Part shown: in pieces, positions 43,273 through 55,276 of the stretch
Position numbering within the stretch: the first letter of the stretch is position 1
Layout: each line of letters starts with the position of its first letter
Source of the DNA: Lucinisca nassula
Lineage: Eukaryota; Mollusca; Bivalvia; Lucinida; Lucinidae
Assembly: GCA_963580285.1 (NCBI GenBank)
Contig: OY757011.1
Coordinates: 165,631,406-165,695,405 of the forward strand
Direction: 5' to 3'
DNA: 64,000 bases
Made by a program: the position numbers and the translations under genes
Notes under the pieces: model-generated
What the model was told of the DNA's origin: nothing
The model's database searches: none
Seen by the model: only the letters and a program-made list of their open reading frames with translations

Positions 43273-43310
43273 GGTGTGCGTGCGTGTGTGTGTGTGTGGG
43301 GGGGGGGGGT
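43273..43310. repeat. GT microsatellite and G run
   Basis: GTGTGCGTGCGTGTGTGTGT runs into a G run of about 10. Confidence 0.85.
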
Positions 43311-43344
43311 ATCAAAGGATTATTTAAGACTTATTTAAGGATAG

Positions 43345-43527
43345 CATTACGAAAACATGCCTATTCAAATATTTTGAAAGTTTTACCACCAAAAACTGAA
43401 AGTTTTTATATAAAACATTCTGATAGCAGTTATAAGAAAAATAATGTACACACATGTGAACCCCAATTTTACTGTACAAAGATGGGGTTTAAGTTGGGTT
43501 AAAATTATAAAGCGTATTTTCGTGATG
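43345..43527. mobile_element. MITE-A copy without the central palindrome
   Basis: CATTACGAAAACATGCCTAT to AAAGCGTATTTTCGTGATG with both outer arms (ACCCCAATTTTACTG). The entire central hairpin is missing. Confidence 0.85.
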
Positions 43528-44264
43528 GGTTCAGGAAGGATGGTCAAGTTTCTAATGTTGCAAATTGTGAGTTTTGAATGATTTACAATATTTAACAGTT
43601 GCAGACTGCTAAACATAAGCAAAAGTTCCCAGAAGCTCTTAGTTTTTCCCATTTTCAACATGTTGGTGAAAAAGTGCACATCTACAGCAACTTTAATTGT
43701 CTTTCGTGACTGGCACACTGTTTGTCTGAATATTTGTTTATTTCCAAAAGTAAACATCCTGCATATTTTGCACAAAAACAATATTTTACGTCTTACTGTA
43801 GACGATTTTATTTATGGCTACAAACATACAAATTGTGCAATGGTGAAGGAGCAAAAACACTTTATTACTTTGTCTGCAATGGTGACGCAAACACCTACAG
43901 TCAGCGTTGCAAACAAACCTCTTCATCAAATAAATTAGTTTCGGGACAGTTTCATATAAAATTAAGATGGGATAGGAAATGCAATCCCACAAAAATTATA
44001 TGTTATTTATCATTCGTGAAACAGTCGCTATTAAATACAGTTTCATCACCAATGTTTTCCACATGACGTTGCACATCATCAAACAGTGAGCGAGTTCGTT
44101 TGTTGATGAAGATATGTCAACACAAATAATTTTTGGCAAGTCCACAATTGTCGGATTAAACTCAAGTGCCAAGATATGAAATTGGCACTACGTATCAAAC
44201 TGTCAAGTTCATTTTTCATTTCACAAATACGGAAAATTAAAAAAGTACCCTGTGCAATTGATCA

Positions 44265-44580
44265 ATCTTGTCGATTTACAATACGACAAGGTTGATCATT
44301 ATGGCAATATCAAATGGACAAGGTTTTGACGAATTTGACAAGGTTACTCGTGTGGACGCTGTCGAATTTGACAAAATGACTGTGTGGACAATGTCGAATT
44401 GACAATGGTAATCGTGTGGACAATGTCAAATTGTCAATGTCGATCATGTGGACAATGTCGATTTCGACAAAGTCGATCAAGTTGACAATGTCTGCTTGAC
44501 AATGCTGATCAGGTAGAGAATGTCGAATTGACAAAGTTGATCGTGCGAGCGAATATGACAAGACCAAATGCCAAAACCTT
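44265..44580. repeat. Minisatellite of GTCGAATTGACAATG type
   Basis: About nine diverged units of roughly 33 bp: GTGGACAATGTCGAATTGAC, AATG, then GATCGTGTGG or similar. Frames on both strands stay open over part of it, without coding character. Confidence 0.85.
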
Positions 44581-44833
44581 AACATCAACAATTTTTGCTT
44601 TCTGCAACTCGGAAAAGTTCTCTCGGCGCCAACGTGGATTTATCTATGTAACCCTCTTCCCATGTCAGGCACGCTGTTGTTAATACGTGGCGGGCTATTT
44701 GCGAAAAAGAGACGTCAGAGATGAGAGCGGTGATGACAAATTGCCTGTGAAAGGATGTTCACCAAAACATGAAGAATATTCTGGATGATGACTGTCCTTC
44801 ATATTCATGTAATCTAGTATTGAGAACTTGATT

Positions 44834-44970
44834 GCCATTACGAAACACGCCTATACAAATGCACTGTAAACTTTACCGACGAAAAAACGGATATTTTACA
44901 GTGAAAAATTGTGGTATTTGTCTTATTTCTGCTCTAAAATATAGATTGTGGGTACTCGTTAGAACCGCCT
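44834..44970. mobile_element. MITE-A half copy broken at the apex
   Basis: CATTACGAAACACGCCTATA through GTTAGAACCGCCTC, then an abrupt change to GATTCTGCTC and SINE-S. The right half is absent from the apex on. Confidence 0.85.
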
Positions 44971-44984
44971 CGATTCTGCTCAAA

Positions 44985-45194
44985 ACTTTTACCCAACACT
45001 GAGTTGAAATGACATCTCAAGCCCAATGAAGACAATAGGGTTTTATAAGCACGAACGGTCCGAATCCACCACTTTGCCTGGGCAGGCTTAGATCCTCTAA
45101 AGGGTTTACCAGTACTCGTGTGCGGATTGGTTTCAGCTCTGCGTGGAAGCATCATGCAACCCATCTATTACTTCAAGCCCCGATGGGCGGGGCC
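44985..45194 (-). mobile_element. SINE-S copy, tail lost
   Basis: It joins the broken MITE-A and runs from ACTTTTACCCAACACTGAGT to CGATGGGCGGGGCCG. Confidence 0.85.
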
Positions 45195-45448
45195 GCCTAA
45201 TTCCAGTACGTTAATCTGGAATTTTCACAGTGACGATGGCGTGATTGGCTAAATTTGGGCATTTATGGACCGCCATGATGAAACGTTCTTCCGAGATGCG
45301 TTGATTAAATTGGAGCTTGAAGTCCTCATCCCTGTAGTCGTTTGATTCTTATGTTTTTTGGAGATGTAGCACTGATGAGTAAGAAAGCTTTCATGCGGAC
45401 TGAACCAAATATTTTTCTAAACCCCGACAGAACCAAGGGCGAAGATTA

Positions 45449-45754
45449 TTATTACGCAAACACGCCTATACAAATACATTGCCACCTTTATCGCCGAAAA
45501 TATGAAAATTTTATGATGAAAAAGTGTTATATTTTTCTTATTTCTGCTCAAAATATAGATCTGGGGCACTCGTTAGAACCGCCTCATCGAGGCGCGTTAG
45601 AACCGCCTCATCGAGGCGGTTCTAACGAGTACCCACAATCTATATTTTAGAGCAGAAATAAGAAAAATAAGGTTTACCCCTGCAAACCCAAAGTTTTAGT
45701 ATATAAAAGTGGGGTTCAAGGGGGTCAAACTTTTAAAGGCGTTTTTTCGTTATG
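45449..45754. mobile_element. MITE-A copy with duplicated apex
   Basis: ATTACGCAAACACGCCTATA to AAAGGCGTTTTTTCGTTATG. In the centre GTTAGAACCGCCTCATCGAG is followed by GCGC and the same block again before the right arm. Confidence 0.92.
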
Positions 45755-46029
45755 ATGGCCATGTAAAATCAATTAAATACGTTCTGAATAGTTAGATCCT
45801 TTGGAAGCAAAGACGTCACCAAGTAAACGAAAATAGCAGACTCGGTTTGATTGAGTCTGTTCATGACCAGTACTGAAATGTGCAACACCGGCCAGGCCCT
45901 CTAGCACCGGCGTAGGCAGAACTCTATTTTCAAAATGATTCAAAATGAACTCAATGATCCTAAAGGACCAGAAAATATAAACTACACTATGATGAAGCCT
46001 CCATGAGAAACGTTCCAATGCGGTTCTGG

Positions 46030-46260
46030 TTTATTATTTGTTTTAGTTTATCTTTGCATGTATGTATACCGTTTTATTTTGGATAGCCGTTTGGCCATTT
46101 TGTGGGAAAGTAACTGTCCTTTCGGCTATCCAGGGTTTAATTACTTTATGTTCGCGTTTCTTTGCATTTGGTGTCTCTAAAGGGAGGTGTGAGGTAATTG
46201 TATCGATTCCTGACCATTGTCTTCCTTTTTGTTTTGAACAATAAACGTTGAACCGAAAGG
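46030..46260 (-). repeat. Repeat-N fragment
   Basis: TTTTGGATAGCCGTTTGGCC, GGGAAAGTAACTGTCCTTTC, GTTTCTTTGCATTTGGTGTC and TGTATCGATTCCTGACCATT match 37325-37500 reversed. Confidence 0.75.
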
Positions 46261-46279
46261 AAATTATTCTAAACAAATA

Positions 46280-46626
46280 CAGGAGAACTTCGATGGCTCG
46301 AACACCGATGGCTGGTTTACCTTGGATGAGTCGAACCCATTCTTGAGCCCCTAGCGAAATCCTCTACATAAGAAATAGTGGGGGATGATTAAAATCTTTT
46401 TAGTCTTTTATCTTGCAAATGTATGCTGTGTGTACTCATTAGAATCGCCTCGATGAGGCGATTCTAATGAGTACACACAGCATACATTTTCATTATAGAA
46501 CACCGAAAAGATGTCTAAAAGTATCTCATTATGCCTCCTGGCAGTCTCCCTCAGTGGCTCGAACTACCCCTGTCTCGAACAGATTTTCGAGATCTCAAAG
46601 GGGTTCGAGCCATTGAAGTTCAACTG
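46280..46626. mobile_element. MITE-P copy 3
   Basis: CAGGAGAACTTCGATGGCTC to GAGCCATTGAAGTTCAACTG with TA on each side (46278-46279, 46627-46628). The perfect palindrome near 46424-46482 has apex CTCGATGAG. Confidence 0.92.
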
Positions 46627-46965
46627 TAGGCGTTTGGATTTTTCACATTCGCGTGTGTTTATAATGTTAGTCCAGAACCTAATACTATTGAATTAAATCG
46701 AACTGACTTGATGCAAAGTTGCCGGAAGCCTGCATATGTCAACCTAGATATTTGTCACATCGTCGTATTGCTGGAATTTTTTTCATACATCTGTCAGCCA
46801 TTGATGTATTGTTATTACATCTGATTGTAATTCAGGTTTGAATCATTAATTAAAACTTTTATTTTAGGAAACACAAAGTTGACACTGAAAGAATCTGTTT
46901 CAACCGCAAATGATAATTCTGCCGCAAAGAAATGAAAATTGAAAAGAAACAATGCTACTCTTATT

Positions 46966-47202
46966 GGGTCCCGTCAAGCGATTTTGGTCCTTATCGCCTA
47001 TGCGAGCAGCGAAGGTTCAGGCGAGCCTGCGCATCCGCGCAGTCTCGCCAGAACCTTCGCTGCTCGCTCATACAAGCAGTGAATCAAGAGGAACCTTCAG
47101 ACAGAAGGCCATATCCCTGGCCCCTCTGAATGGCTTGGCATGCGCAGTTAAAATTTGTCATGACGGAATGCTCGAAGACACAAATTCGCTTGGCGGGGCT
47201 TA
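46966..47202 (+). mobile_element. MITE-Q copy 1
   Basis: The ends GGGTCCCGTCAAGCGATTTT and ATTCGCTTGGCGGGGCTT are inverted. Inside, GCGAGCAGCGAAGGTTC faces GAACCTTCGCTGCTCGC around TGCGCATCCGCGCAG. The 83-codon frame across it is not a gene. Confidence 0.88.
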
Positions 47203-47289
47203 ATTGAAAAGGAACCATACAGTGAATTATTAAAATTCTTTGCAGAACAGTGAGTTACATGTCTTGCATAATGATCCAATGCGTATCAG

Positions 47290-47545
47290 TATAAAGAACA
47301 ATCATCAATCACTAGGCGAAGCCCTATTGTTGAGAATTTGGCAACTTGTAAGAAAAGGTCTCTCAGGAAAGACCACAATCAAAGAACGCAGCCATCTCAA
47401 GTCACCTGACGTGGAGGCACAAACAAAAACACAAAACATCAACGGCGCAAAGCAAATTAGCAAATGAGACACTGCAAGAGAAGGACCGCCTTGGGACAAT
47501 CAGTAGTAAAACTACTGGCGGCATATTTAACGGTCACTACAGCTG
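47290..47545 (+). repeat. Repeat-N, diverged
   Basis: GACCGCCTTGGGACAATCAG and AACTACTGGCGGCATATTTA parallel the CGCCCTGGAACGGTCAGTGG and ACTGGGGGGCTTAAA of 37560. It is the filler between the MITE-Q pair. Confidence 0.5.
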
Positions 47546-47815
47546 ATGTTGACAGAAACGTGGCGGAAGTAAAAGCCTCCCTGCCATTCATCATAGTGTA
47601 GTTTATAGTTTCTTCTCCATTTGGAATTCTGAAAATATTTAAGGGCCACTGATGACGCCTAATTGTCCGAAACTAGCTAGTCTGGTCCTATAAAAACGCG
47701 TGCACTCCATACGTTTCCGTTCTGTGGTGCATTCCTTGCTTTCAAAGGATAACCCTTTTCTAGAGAACTTTATGAAATTTCAATCCTCGCCCTCAGTTCC
47801 AGTGCAGTATCATAT

Positions 47816-48052
47816 GAGCCCCGCCAAGCGAATTTGGGTCTTCGAGCATTCCGTCATGACAAATTTTAACTGCGCATGCCCAGCCATTCAGAGGGGCCAG
47901 GGATATGGCTTTCTGTCTGAAGGTTCCTCTTGATTCACTGCTTGTATGAGCGAGCAGCGAAGGTTCTGGCGAGACTGCGCGGATGCGCAGGCTCGCCTGA
48001 ACCTTCGCTGCTCGCATAGGCGATAAGTACCAAAATCGCTTGGCGGGGCCCA
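47816..48052 (-). mobile_element. MITE-Q copy 2, inverted
   Basis: Almost the exact reverse complement of 46966-47202, with ends GAGCCCCGCCAAGCGAATTT and ATCGCTTGGCGGGGCCC. The two copies are about 610 bp apart. Confidence 0.9.
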
Positions 48053-48704
48053 ATTATAATAACAACAATAACAAATTGATCCGCTGGATGATTTCTAGCT
48101 CAATAGTAATTCAAATAAAATACTTAGCAAAATGGTCATGTATAGATAAATACTATCATGAATCAGGGTTGAGGCCTGAACAACAATCCGAGTAGTCTGA
48201 CTACAAAATACAATCGGAACATGTTTTTTTTTTATATCTTTTTGGAACAAGCTTTTCATATTTTATTGACTTTGCTATCACGACTATGTTGGACCAACCA
48301 AAACGAGGTTGATCCAACAAAAGTTTTTCTTACTCAACTGTTATTAACCAAGTATGTTGGCATAACGCTTGCATAATTAATGTAGAGTCCCTCCATAGGC
48401 CAACCATTGCTGACACTCTTCCTAGGGATAATGCAGTGATGAATCCAATCTGTCCACCTACACCTTTCCAAGAATCGATCCGAAAGCTGAGTAACTCCGG
48501 ATCTAAACTTCTCGACTGATTTTCTAGATTAGAAACAGATCATGTCCATTATTTATTCAAGTTTTACATGATGATGGTGATGATGATTTCGTGTTTAACG
48601 ACGCATCAACCCTCGTTGTGGGTCATAAGCGCCAGTCGGTTAATGATCAAAAGGTATGTAGAATTATGAGGATATTAAAAGTGCAGAAAGTCAGAACGAT
48701 AATG
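48053..48704. other. Spacer with a SINE-like tail
   Basis: GATTTCGTGTTTAACGACGC near 48585 is the reverse of a CGTTAAAC tail seen in other retroposons. Otherwise nothing is recognised. Confidence 0.45.
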
Positions 48705-51430
48705 TATAACAAGAGGCCCATGGGCCACAATGCTCACCAGAACTCAGGCGGACACTGCCCACTGGCAGCCATGTATGGTTTCAGGTTTTAATTTATTGAT
48801 TATAAAGTCTCCCAGACAAAAACCCCCATTTCAAAATGAGCACCCATGTGGACTCTGTATCTGAAATATTAGGCCTTTTATGAGGAGGAAGGATGAGACA
48901 TGGACCCAACAGAGCCCTGAATGGTATCACTGAATCCATCTTATCATAAGGCACATGAATATATATGGTTTAGGTGTTGGGATGTGTACTGTTCCTGAGA
49001 TGTAAGGCCTTTTAAGCTGCGAAGGGGTTGGAGCATGGCCCTGGCAGACCCCAGGAAAGCCAAGATTGTTGTCGCTGAATGTGTCTTATAATAAGGACCA
49101 AGAAAATATATTGTTTAGGGGTGGGGATATGAACAGTTTCCAAGATATGAGGCCCTCTTATGAAATGAAGAGAAGAGGAATGGCCCCTGTGGACCACCAA
49201 GTTTGTGTGACTGGATGTGTCTAATCATAAGAAACAAGAATATATATGATTATGAGGTGGGGATCTTAATGGTGTCTGAGATATATGGCCTTTTATGAAG
49301 TAGAGGCGTGGACCATGGCATCAGCATGTTGCCCTAGCACATAGAGACCACGCATTGATGTGAGTGAATGAGTCTTATTATAGGGAACACAAATATACAT
49401 ATTTTAGGGGTGGGGATCTGAACAGTTTCTGAGATATATGGCATTTTATGAAGTGGAAGGGTGGGGCATAGCCCCAGCACACCACAGAGACCCCTAGGTT
49501 GGTATCACTGAATGTGTCTCATCATAAAGAACAAGAATATATATGGTTTAGGGGTGGGGGTTATGAATGGTTTCTGAGATATTGAGCCTTTTACGAAGTG
49601 GAGGGGGTTGGGCATGTCCCGGGCACATCCCAGAGGACCCCCAGGTTGGTTTCAATGAATGCGTCTTATCATAAGAAACAAGAATATATATGGTTTTGGG
49701 ATGGGGATCTGAATGGTTTCCGAGACATATCACCTTTTACGAAGTGGAGTTGTGGGGAACAGCCCCGTGCGGCCCGGGAGACCCTTAGATTGTATCACTG
49801 AATGCGTCTTATCATAAGGAACAAGAATTTATATGCTTTAGGGGTGGGGATCTTAACGGTTTCTGAGATATTGGGCTTTTACTAAGTGCAGGGGGTGGGG
49901 CATAACCCTGGCACATCCTAGGGGACCCCCAGATTGGTGTCACTGAATGCGTCTTTTCATAAGAAACAAGAATATACATGGTTTTGGGGTGGGGATCTGA
50001 AGGGTTTCCGAGATATATCACCTTTTATGAAGTGGAAGGTTGGGGCATAGCCCTGGTGCGGCCTGGGAGATCCTTAGGTTCTTACGAAGTGGAGGGGGTT
50101 GGGCATAAGCCCCGCCACATCCTAGGGGACCCTCAGATTGGTGTCACCGAATGCGTCTTATCATAAGAAACAAGAATATATAAAGTTTAGGGGAGGGGAT
50201 CTGAATGGTTTTTGAGATATATGGCATTTATGAAGTGGAAGGGTGGGGCATGGCCCCAGCGCACCCCAGAGAGACCCCAAGGTTGGTATCACTGAATGTG
50301 TCTTATCATAAGGAACAAGAATATATATGGTTTAGGGGTGGGGATCTCAATGGTTTCTGAGATAAATGGCATTTTATGAAGTGGAGGGGGTGGGGCATGT
50401 CCCCGGCACATCCCGGGGGACCCCAAGGTTGGTGTCACTTAATGCATCTTAGCATAAGGAACAAGAATATATATAGTTTAGGGGTGGGGATCTGAATGGT
50501 TTCTGAGATAAGTGGCATTTTATGAAATAGAGGGGGCAGGGCATGTCCCCGGTACATCCCGGGGACCCCCAGGTTGGTGTCACTTAATGCACCTTATCAT
50601 AAGGAACAAGAATATATATGGTTTAGGGGTTGTGTTCTGTAAGGTTTCTGAGATATAAGGCATTTTATGAAGTGGAGGGGGCGGGGCATGGCCCCGGCAC
50701 AACCTAAGGGACCCCCAGGTTGACATGAAAGCATATGGCTGAGAGAAGTTTACTCAAGGAACATGTTTATGTAAGTTTTGTCAAAATATCTGCAATGACT
50801 TGGTAGTAAATGCCATTTTTCAGTTTTCCCCATTATAAGTCAATGGAAACTCTAAGTTGCCATAGCAACAAAACTAAAAGGCCAAATTTCATAAAAAACA
50901 CAAAACCTGTAAAGGCAAATATGGTGAATATTTTCATAAAGTCTCAGCCTCCTAGAGCATATGGTTTCTGAGGAGATGATTTTTTAAGTATTTTTTGTCT
51001 ATTTTTTGCATTTTGGTTTCCATGGCAACCAATAAAAATGAGCAGAAGGCTTAAAATCATACAGCAGATAGTAGATTGCCTATGGAACATTTCTATGAAA
51101 GTTTTGTCAAAATATCTGCAGAGGCTTGGCAGTAAATGCCATTTTTCAATTTTCCCCATTATAAGTCTATGGAAATTACAAGTTGCCATAGCAACCAAAC
51201 TAATGAGCCGATTTTTATAAAAAAAAACACAAACTTTCAATCCCCCAGCCCAAGGATGCTACAGATAAAATTTGGGCCCAATCGGCCCAGTGGCTTCAGA
51301 GGAGATGTCGTTTGAAAGTGTTGACGAAGACGAAGACGCAGACGCAGACGACGCAGACGCAGACGACGACGACGGACAACTGCCTATCCTATAAGCTCCC
51401 CCGGAGCCTTCGGCTCTGGTGAGCTAAAAA
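48705..51430 (+). repeat. Bounded tandem array, about 146-bp units
   Basis: It starts AACAAGAGGCCCATGGGCCA and GCTCACCAGA, and ends GGAGCCTTCGGCTC, TGGTGAGC. About 13 units (48830-50720) share TTTAGGGGTGGGGATCTGAA, GAGATATATGGCATTTTATG, GACCCCCAGGTTGGTGTCAC and CATAAGGAACAAGAATATAT. Two larger units (50750-50980, 50985-51240) share CCCCATTATAAGTC and GTTGCCATAGCAACCAAACT. A GAC/GCA microsatellite is at 51318-51373. Confidence 0.85.
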
Positions 51431-51695
51431 TCTGAAAAATTAAGTCTTATGAAAAAGTCCAATTTCTTTTAAAAATAATATAATATTATAAACAGGTACA
51501 TCTCGAAACAATTGTAGCAATGTATAAGTTACTTATTCAAATTTTACATTAAAACTAGCAATCATTTTTATTCATTATGCTTTGCACAGAATCTGTAACT
51601 TATTAACCAAACTTTTATTGTCTTTAAAACACATAAACCCTATGACAATTCTGTATACGTTTACATGATTGGAAAGAATTGAATCAATTGTTTGT
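51431..51695. other. Spacer, nothing recognised
   Basis: AT-rich. Confidence 0.5.
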
Positions 51696-51983
51696 TTGTT
51701 TGTTTTGTTTGTTTAAGTTGGGATTTTACGCCCCCGTCACCACTTTTAAGGTCATTTTGAAGACGTTGCTTCCGATTTTATGGGACTATTACCCGTTATT
51801 GAGATGAAATGACATCTCAAGCCCTACCGCCCATAGAAACCGCTAGATTTTAAAGGGCGGTCCGACTCGCATCACTTTTCCTGGGAAGGCTTAGACCTAA
51901 GCTGCTTACCAGTACTCAAGTTCGGTCAGTTTCTGCTCTGCGCAGCACCATCTATTTATCCAGGCCCCGGTGGGCGGTAGCGC
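51696..51983 (-). mobile_element. SINE-S copy, diverged
   Basis: TTGTTTGTTTGTTTTG tail, ACGCCCCCGTCACCACTTTT, then AGGCCCCGGTGGGCGGTAGC at the head. Confidence 0.85.
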
Positions 51984-52303
51984 GAATCAACTGATGTGTT
52001 CACAAAAGTGAGTGCTTCTCTGATGCATGATAAAGATGTCAGTCGTTCACACATGGAACTTCCTTGCATAATAAGCTAAGAATTGAGAAACAATATGCTA
52101 AAAATGGTGGACCGTCGTTTTCGTTTTTCTTTAACCCTGTAAAAACATTAAATAAATATATACACTCCACAATTTTCATACAAAAAATTAACAAATTGCA
52201 GAAGTCACGCCACACAAATGTTTATATATCATTTCATCTAACGACTGTTTCTGGTATTCTTATATTGAATATCGAAAAAATGCATCGGAATGAATATTTG
52301 TTT

Positions 52304-52594
52304 TGTTTGATTTGAGGGTTAACGTCCCCGTCAACACTGTATAGATCATTTTGGAGACGTTGCTTCAAATTTTGTGGGCGTTTTACCCGACAATGAGATG
52401 AAATGACATCTCAAGCCCTATCGCCCAATGGAACCAATAGGGTTTATAAGCATGGACGGTCCGACTCGCACTGCTTTGCCTGAGCAGGCTTAGATCCTCG
52501 AAGCGATTTACCAGTGCTCGTGTGCGGTCGATTTCAGCTCTGCGTGGCAGCATCATGCAGCCCATCTATTTCTGCAAGCCCCGATAGGCGGTGG
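52304..52594 (-). mobile_element. SINE-S copy
   Basis: GTTTGATTTGAGGGTTAACG to AAGCCCCGATAGGCGGTGGC. Nearly full length. Confidence 0.92.
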
Positions 52595-53082
52595 CCCAAC
52601 ATCGGAATGAATAGATACAGATACAATGCGGCGATTTAAATTGAAACTTGAACGGAAATCTTCGGAATCTACTTAATACGGTGACGTCATATGGGGAAAA
52701 CTGAACATAGTACAAAAAGCACGAATGTAATTAGAAAAAGTATTTGCATTAAAGTGTCTGTAGACTGAAGTAGCGTGGCTATTGTAAAAAAAACATGTAA
52801 CTTATCTTCAAAACGCAACTCGATTTGACACCAGGGCCCAGGATTACAATGCGTACTTAAATTTTAAGTACCTACTTAAACTAAATATTTACTTAACTGT
52901 CGTATAAAGTGAACCACAAAGAATTTCTTTCGTTTAAGTCGATACTTAAACAAAGGAAATACTTAAATATTTAAGGTAACCCAGGTAGGTACCTTAACTT
53001 TTAAGATTTGACATTGACACATGAATGTATATAGCAACAACGGCAAACATGAGAGCTTTTATTTGCACAAAAACACCAGTCA

Positions 53083-53155
53083 TGCTCGGTAGCTCAGACG
53101 GTAGAGTGTTTGCGTCACATGCGACAGGCCCTGGGTTCGGGTCCCGGCCGTGCTA
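53083..53155 (+). tRNA. tRNA-Val-like (CAC), gene or pseudogene
   Basis: 73 nt. The acceptor TGCTCGG against CCGTGCT pairs at 5 of 7. D arm GCTCAGACGGTAGAGT, anticodon loop GTCACAT with CAC, T arm CTGGG-TTCGGGT-CCCGG, A at the discriminator. A T run follows directly, as for a Pol III terminator. Mismatches in the acceptor and anticodon stem argue for a pseudogene or a SINE head. No clear SINE body follows. Confidence 0.5.
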
Positions 53156-53385
53156 CTTTTTTTTTCTCCCTGTGGTGCAAGTCGACATTATACTGTTGTG
53201 ATGTATTTCTCCCTTGGTGTGTCACAGCTTTCGACGAATGGAGCTGTATATAAACTTCCCTTTACATAAAACTTTATAATAATAGGGACAGGGCAACACT
53301 TTATTGTTTGGTGTAGGAAGGTTCTTACAAGCGGAAGGGAGTCTTAAACGACTTGTTTGTTTTTGTCAAGGTAGGTGTTTGTATG

Positions 53386-53682
53386 TTTGATTGATTGATT
53401 TGGTGTTTAACGTCCCCGTCAACTCTATGCAGGTCATTTTGGAGACGTTGCCGCGAGTCCTATTTTGTGGGACTTTTACCCGACATTGAGATGAAATGAC
53501 ATCTCAAGCCCGTCGCGCAATGAAACCAATAGGGTTTATAAGCATGGACGGTCCGACTCGCTCAGCTTTTCCTGGGCAGGCTTAGATCCTGTAAGTGGGT
53601 AAGCAGTACTCGTGTGCTCTGCGTGTAAGCGTAATGCAGCCCATTTATATCTTCAAGCCCCGATGGGTGGGCAGGGGCCGAC
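53386..53682 (-). mobile_element. SINE-S copy
   Basis: TTGATTTGGTGTTTAACGTC to CGATGGGTGGGCAGGGGCCG. It has a small insertion in TTGCCGCGAGTCC. Confidence 0.9.
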
Positions 53683-54461
53683 AGGTGTGTGTGGGGGGTA
53701 GAGGGAGACTGGCGCATATCATTTTTGTTTGTTATTTAAAAACTGATCCTGTGGCACATCGGGTCCATGTTCCTACGCTTATGCATGTCCTGCTACTTTT
53801 ACGCATACAATGTTCACAACGTTCATATGCCGTCTTTATATTCAGTGTCATGAAATAGTATGGCGCCACATGCATTTAAGAAATGACTTTTATTTTTCTG
53901 CTGTTCATGAAAGTATGAACGAATAGGGTCGCCTCAAAGTAAATGAACTCCGAAGGGGTTCATATAAACTTTGCTAGCGATCCGCTGTCGTTCAAACCTT
54001 CATGAACATCGAAAAAAATATTTCTTATATTTACACTCTCTTGTCCTCATCATTGGGCGAAAAAATGCTTATAAGGCAAACTTTTAAAGCTGAAAAACAT
54101 TTACACGCTGTGTTTCTATAATAAACGGAACAGCACTGTCGCCGTCAACGCCCAATGAGATCATAGAGAACCATGGTTTAGACTGACGTCACTTGACGTC
54201 ATTGAAAATCATGTGGCTCGATGCGTTCATGGAAGTATGAACAGCATTGGGTTCTATAGGTTCCTTTGAAATGTAAATAATTACTATTTTGGCGTAAACA
54301 ACTGTAACGTATGTCAACGGTGTACTTTTGCTGGGCAAATGGTCATGGTAAAGGCAATAAAATCAAATTTGAAATCCTATTCGATGGCCCGTTTCGTCAC
54401 TTTCATATGAAGAGACCATTTGTGTAAGATTCTCGATATCAAAATCTATGAAATACAAAGA

Positions 54462-54493
<32 letters not shown>

Positions 54494-54499
54494 TTTTTG
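53683..54499. other. Spacer, nothing recognised
   Basis: ATTTTGTTCATA-like motifs repeat loosely (GTTCATGAAAGTATGAACGA near 53903; GTTCATGGAAGTATGAACAG near 54227), possibly inverted ends of a short element. Confidence 0.4.
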
Positions 54500-54735
54500 G
54501 ATTGATTTGAGATTTAACGTCCTCGCAACACTATTTAAGTTTGATTTTGGAAAGGTTGCTTTCAATTTTGTCGGACTTTTACCCGACATTGACATGTCGC
54601 CCAATGAAACCAACAAGATTTATTTTCATGGTCGGCCCGACTTGTACCACTTTGCCTGTGCAGGCTTAGACCTTCTAAGTGGTTTACTGGAGGCCGCGTG
54701 TGGTCGGCTTGTGCTGGTTGGTTGAGGCAAGGTGA
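54500..54735 (-). mobile_element. SINE-S copy, head lost
   Basis: After a long T tract (54461-54499): TTGATTTGAGATTTAACGTC to GTGTGGTCGGCTTGTGCTGG. Confidence 0.85.
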
Positions 54736-55276
54736 CGTGTATCTTGCGTCACTGGGGCATCCAACTGATATTGGCCACAACCAATCATATGCTTGATCTC
54801 CCTGCCTTGAAATGCTCAATAAAAATAAGTTTGAGGCGTACCACCTCCCTTTTAAGCTCGGGCATGTGAGTGATTGAGCGTGTTTATGAGGTGAGTGAGT
54901 GAGCGCTTTGTCTCACCAACTGTAAGGTTATACGCAGATAAGGACCTCACTCAAAAAAAAAAGGACGGGGAAATCCAAGATTTTTATATCCCATTTTTTT
55001 ACTCCGACTGGTGCTACGTTGTTCTCCGTGTTTGTCTGCACGGTGTTTGATCAAGTCCTTAATGACTATATAAACTAAATACATGTATAATAATGACATC
55101 CGAAAACAATGTTGTAGCTGGGGTTAAGTGTGGGGTGGTTTCTGCGGGAGTCTTCCCTGTTCTTCACCATAGCGCAGAATATATTTATTTTCTTAATTAT
55201 CGACTTGAATATTATGCAATAAGCCTAACGGCATGAGAAGGGTTGAATCATGGACAGACTCCATAAAACCGATTCA
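54736..55276. other. Spacer, nothing recognised
   Basis: GTGAGTGAGTGAGCG-type short repeat near 54890. No gene. Confidence 0.45.

Noticed and set aside
44310..44591. 93-codon minus-strand frame with repeated I-D and H-S words
   Set aside because: It is a translation of the GTCGAATTGACAATG minisatellite.
46952..47203. Near-identical 83- and 86-codon frames at 46952-47203 and 47793-48053
   Set aside because: Both lie across the two inverted MITE-Q copies. Similarity comes from the element, and the frames have no gene signals.
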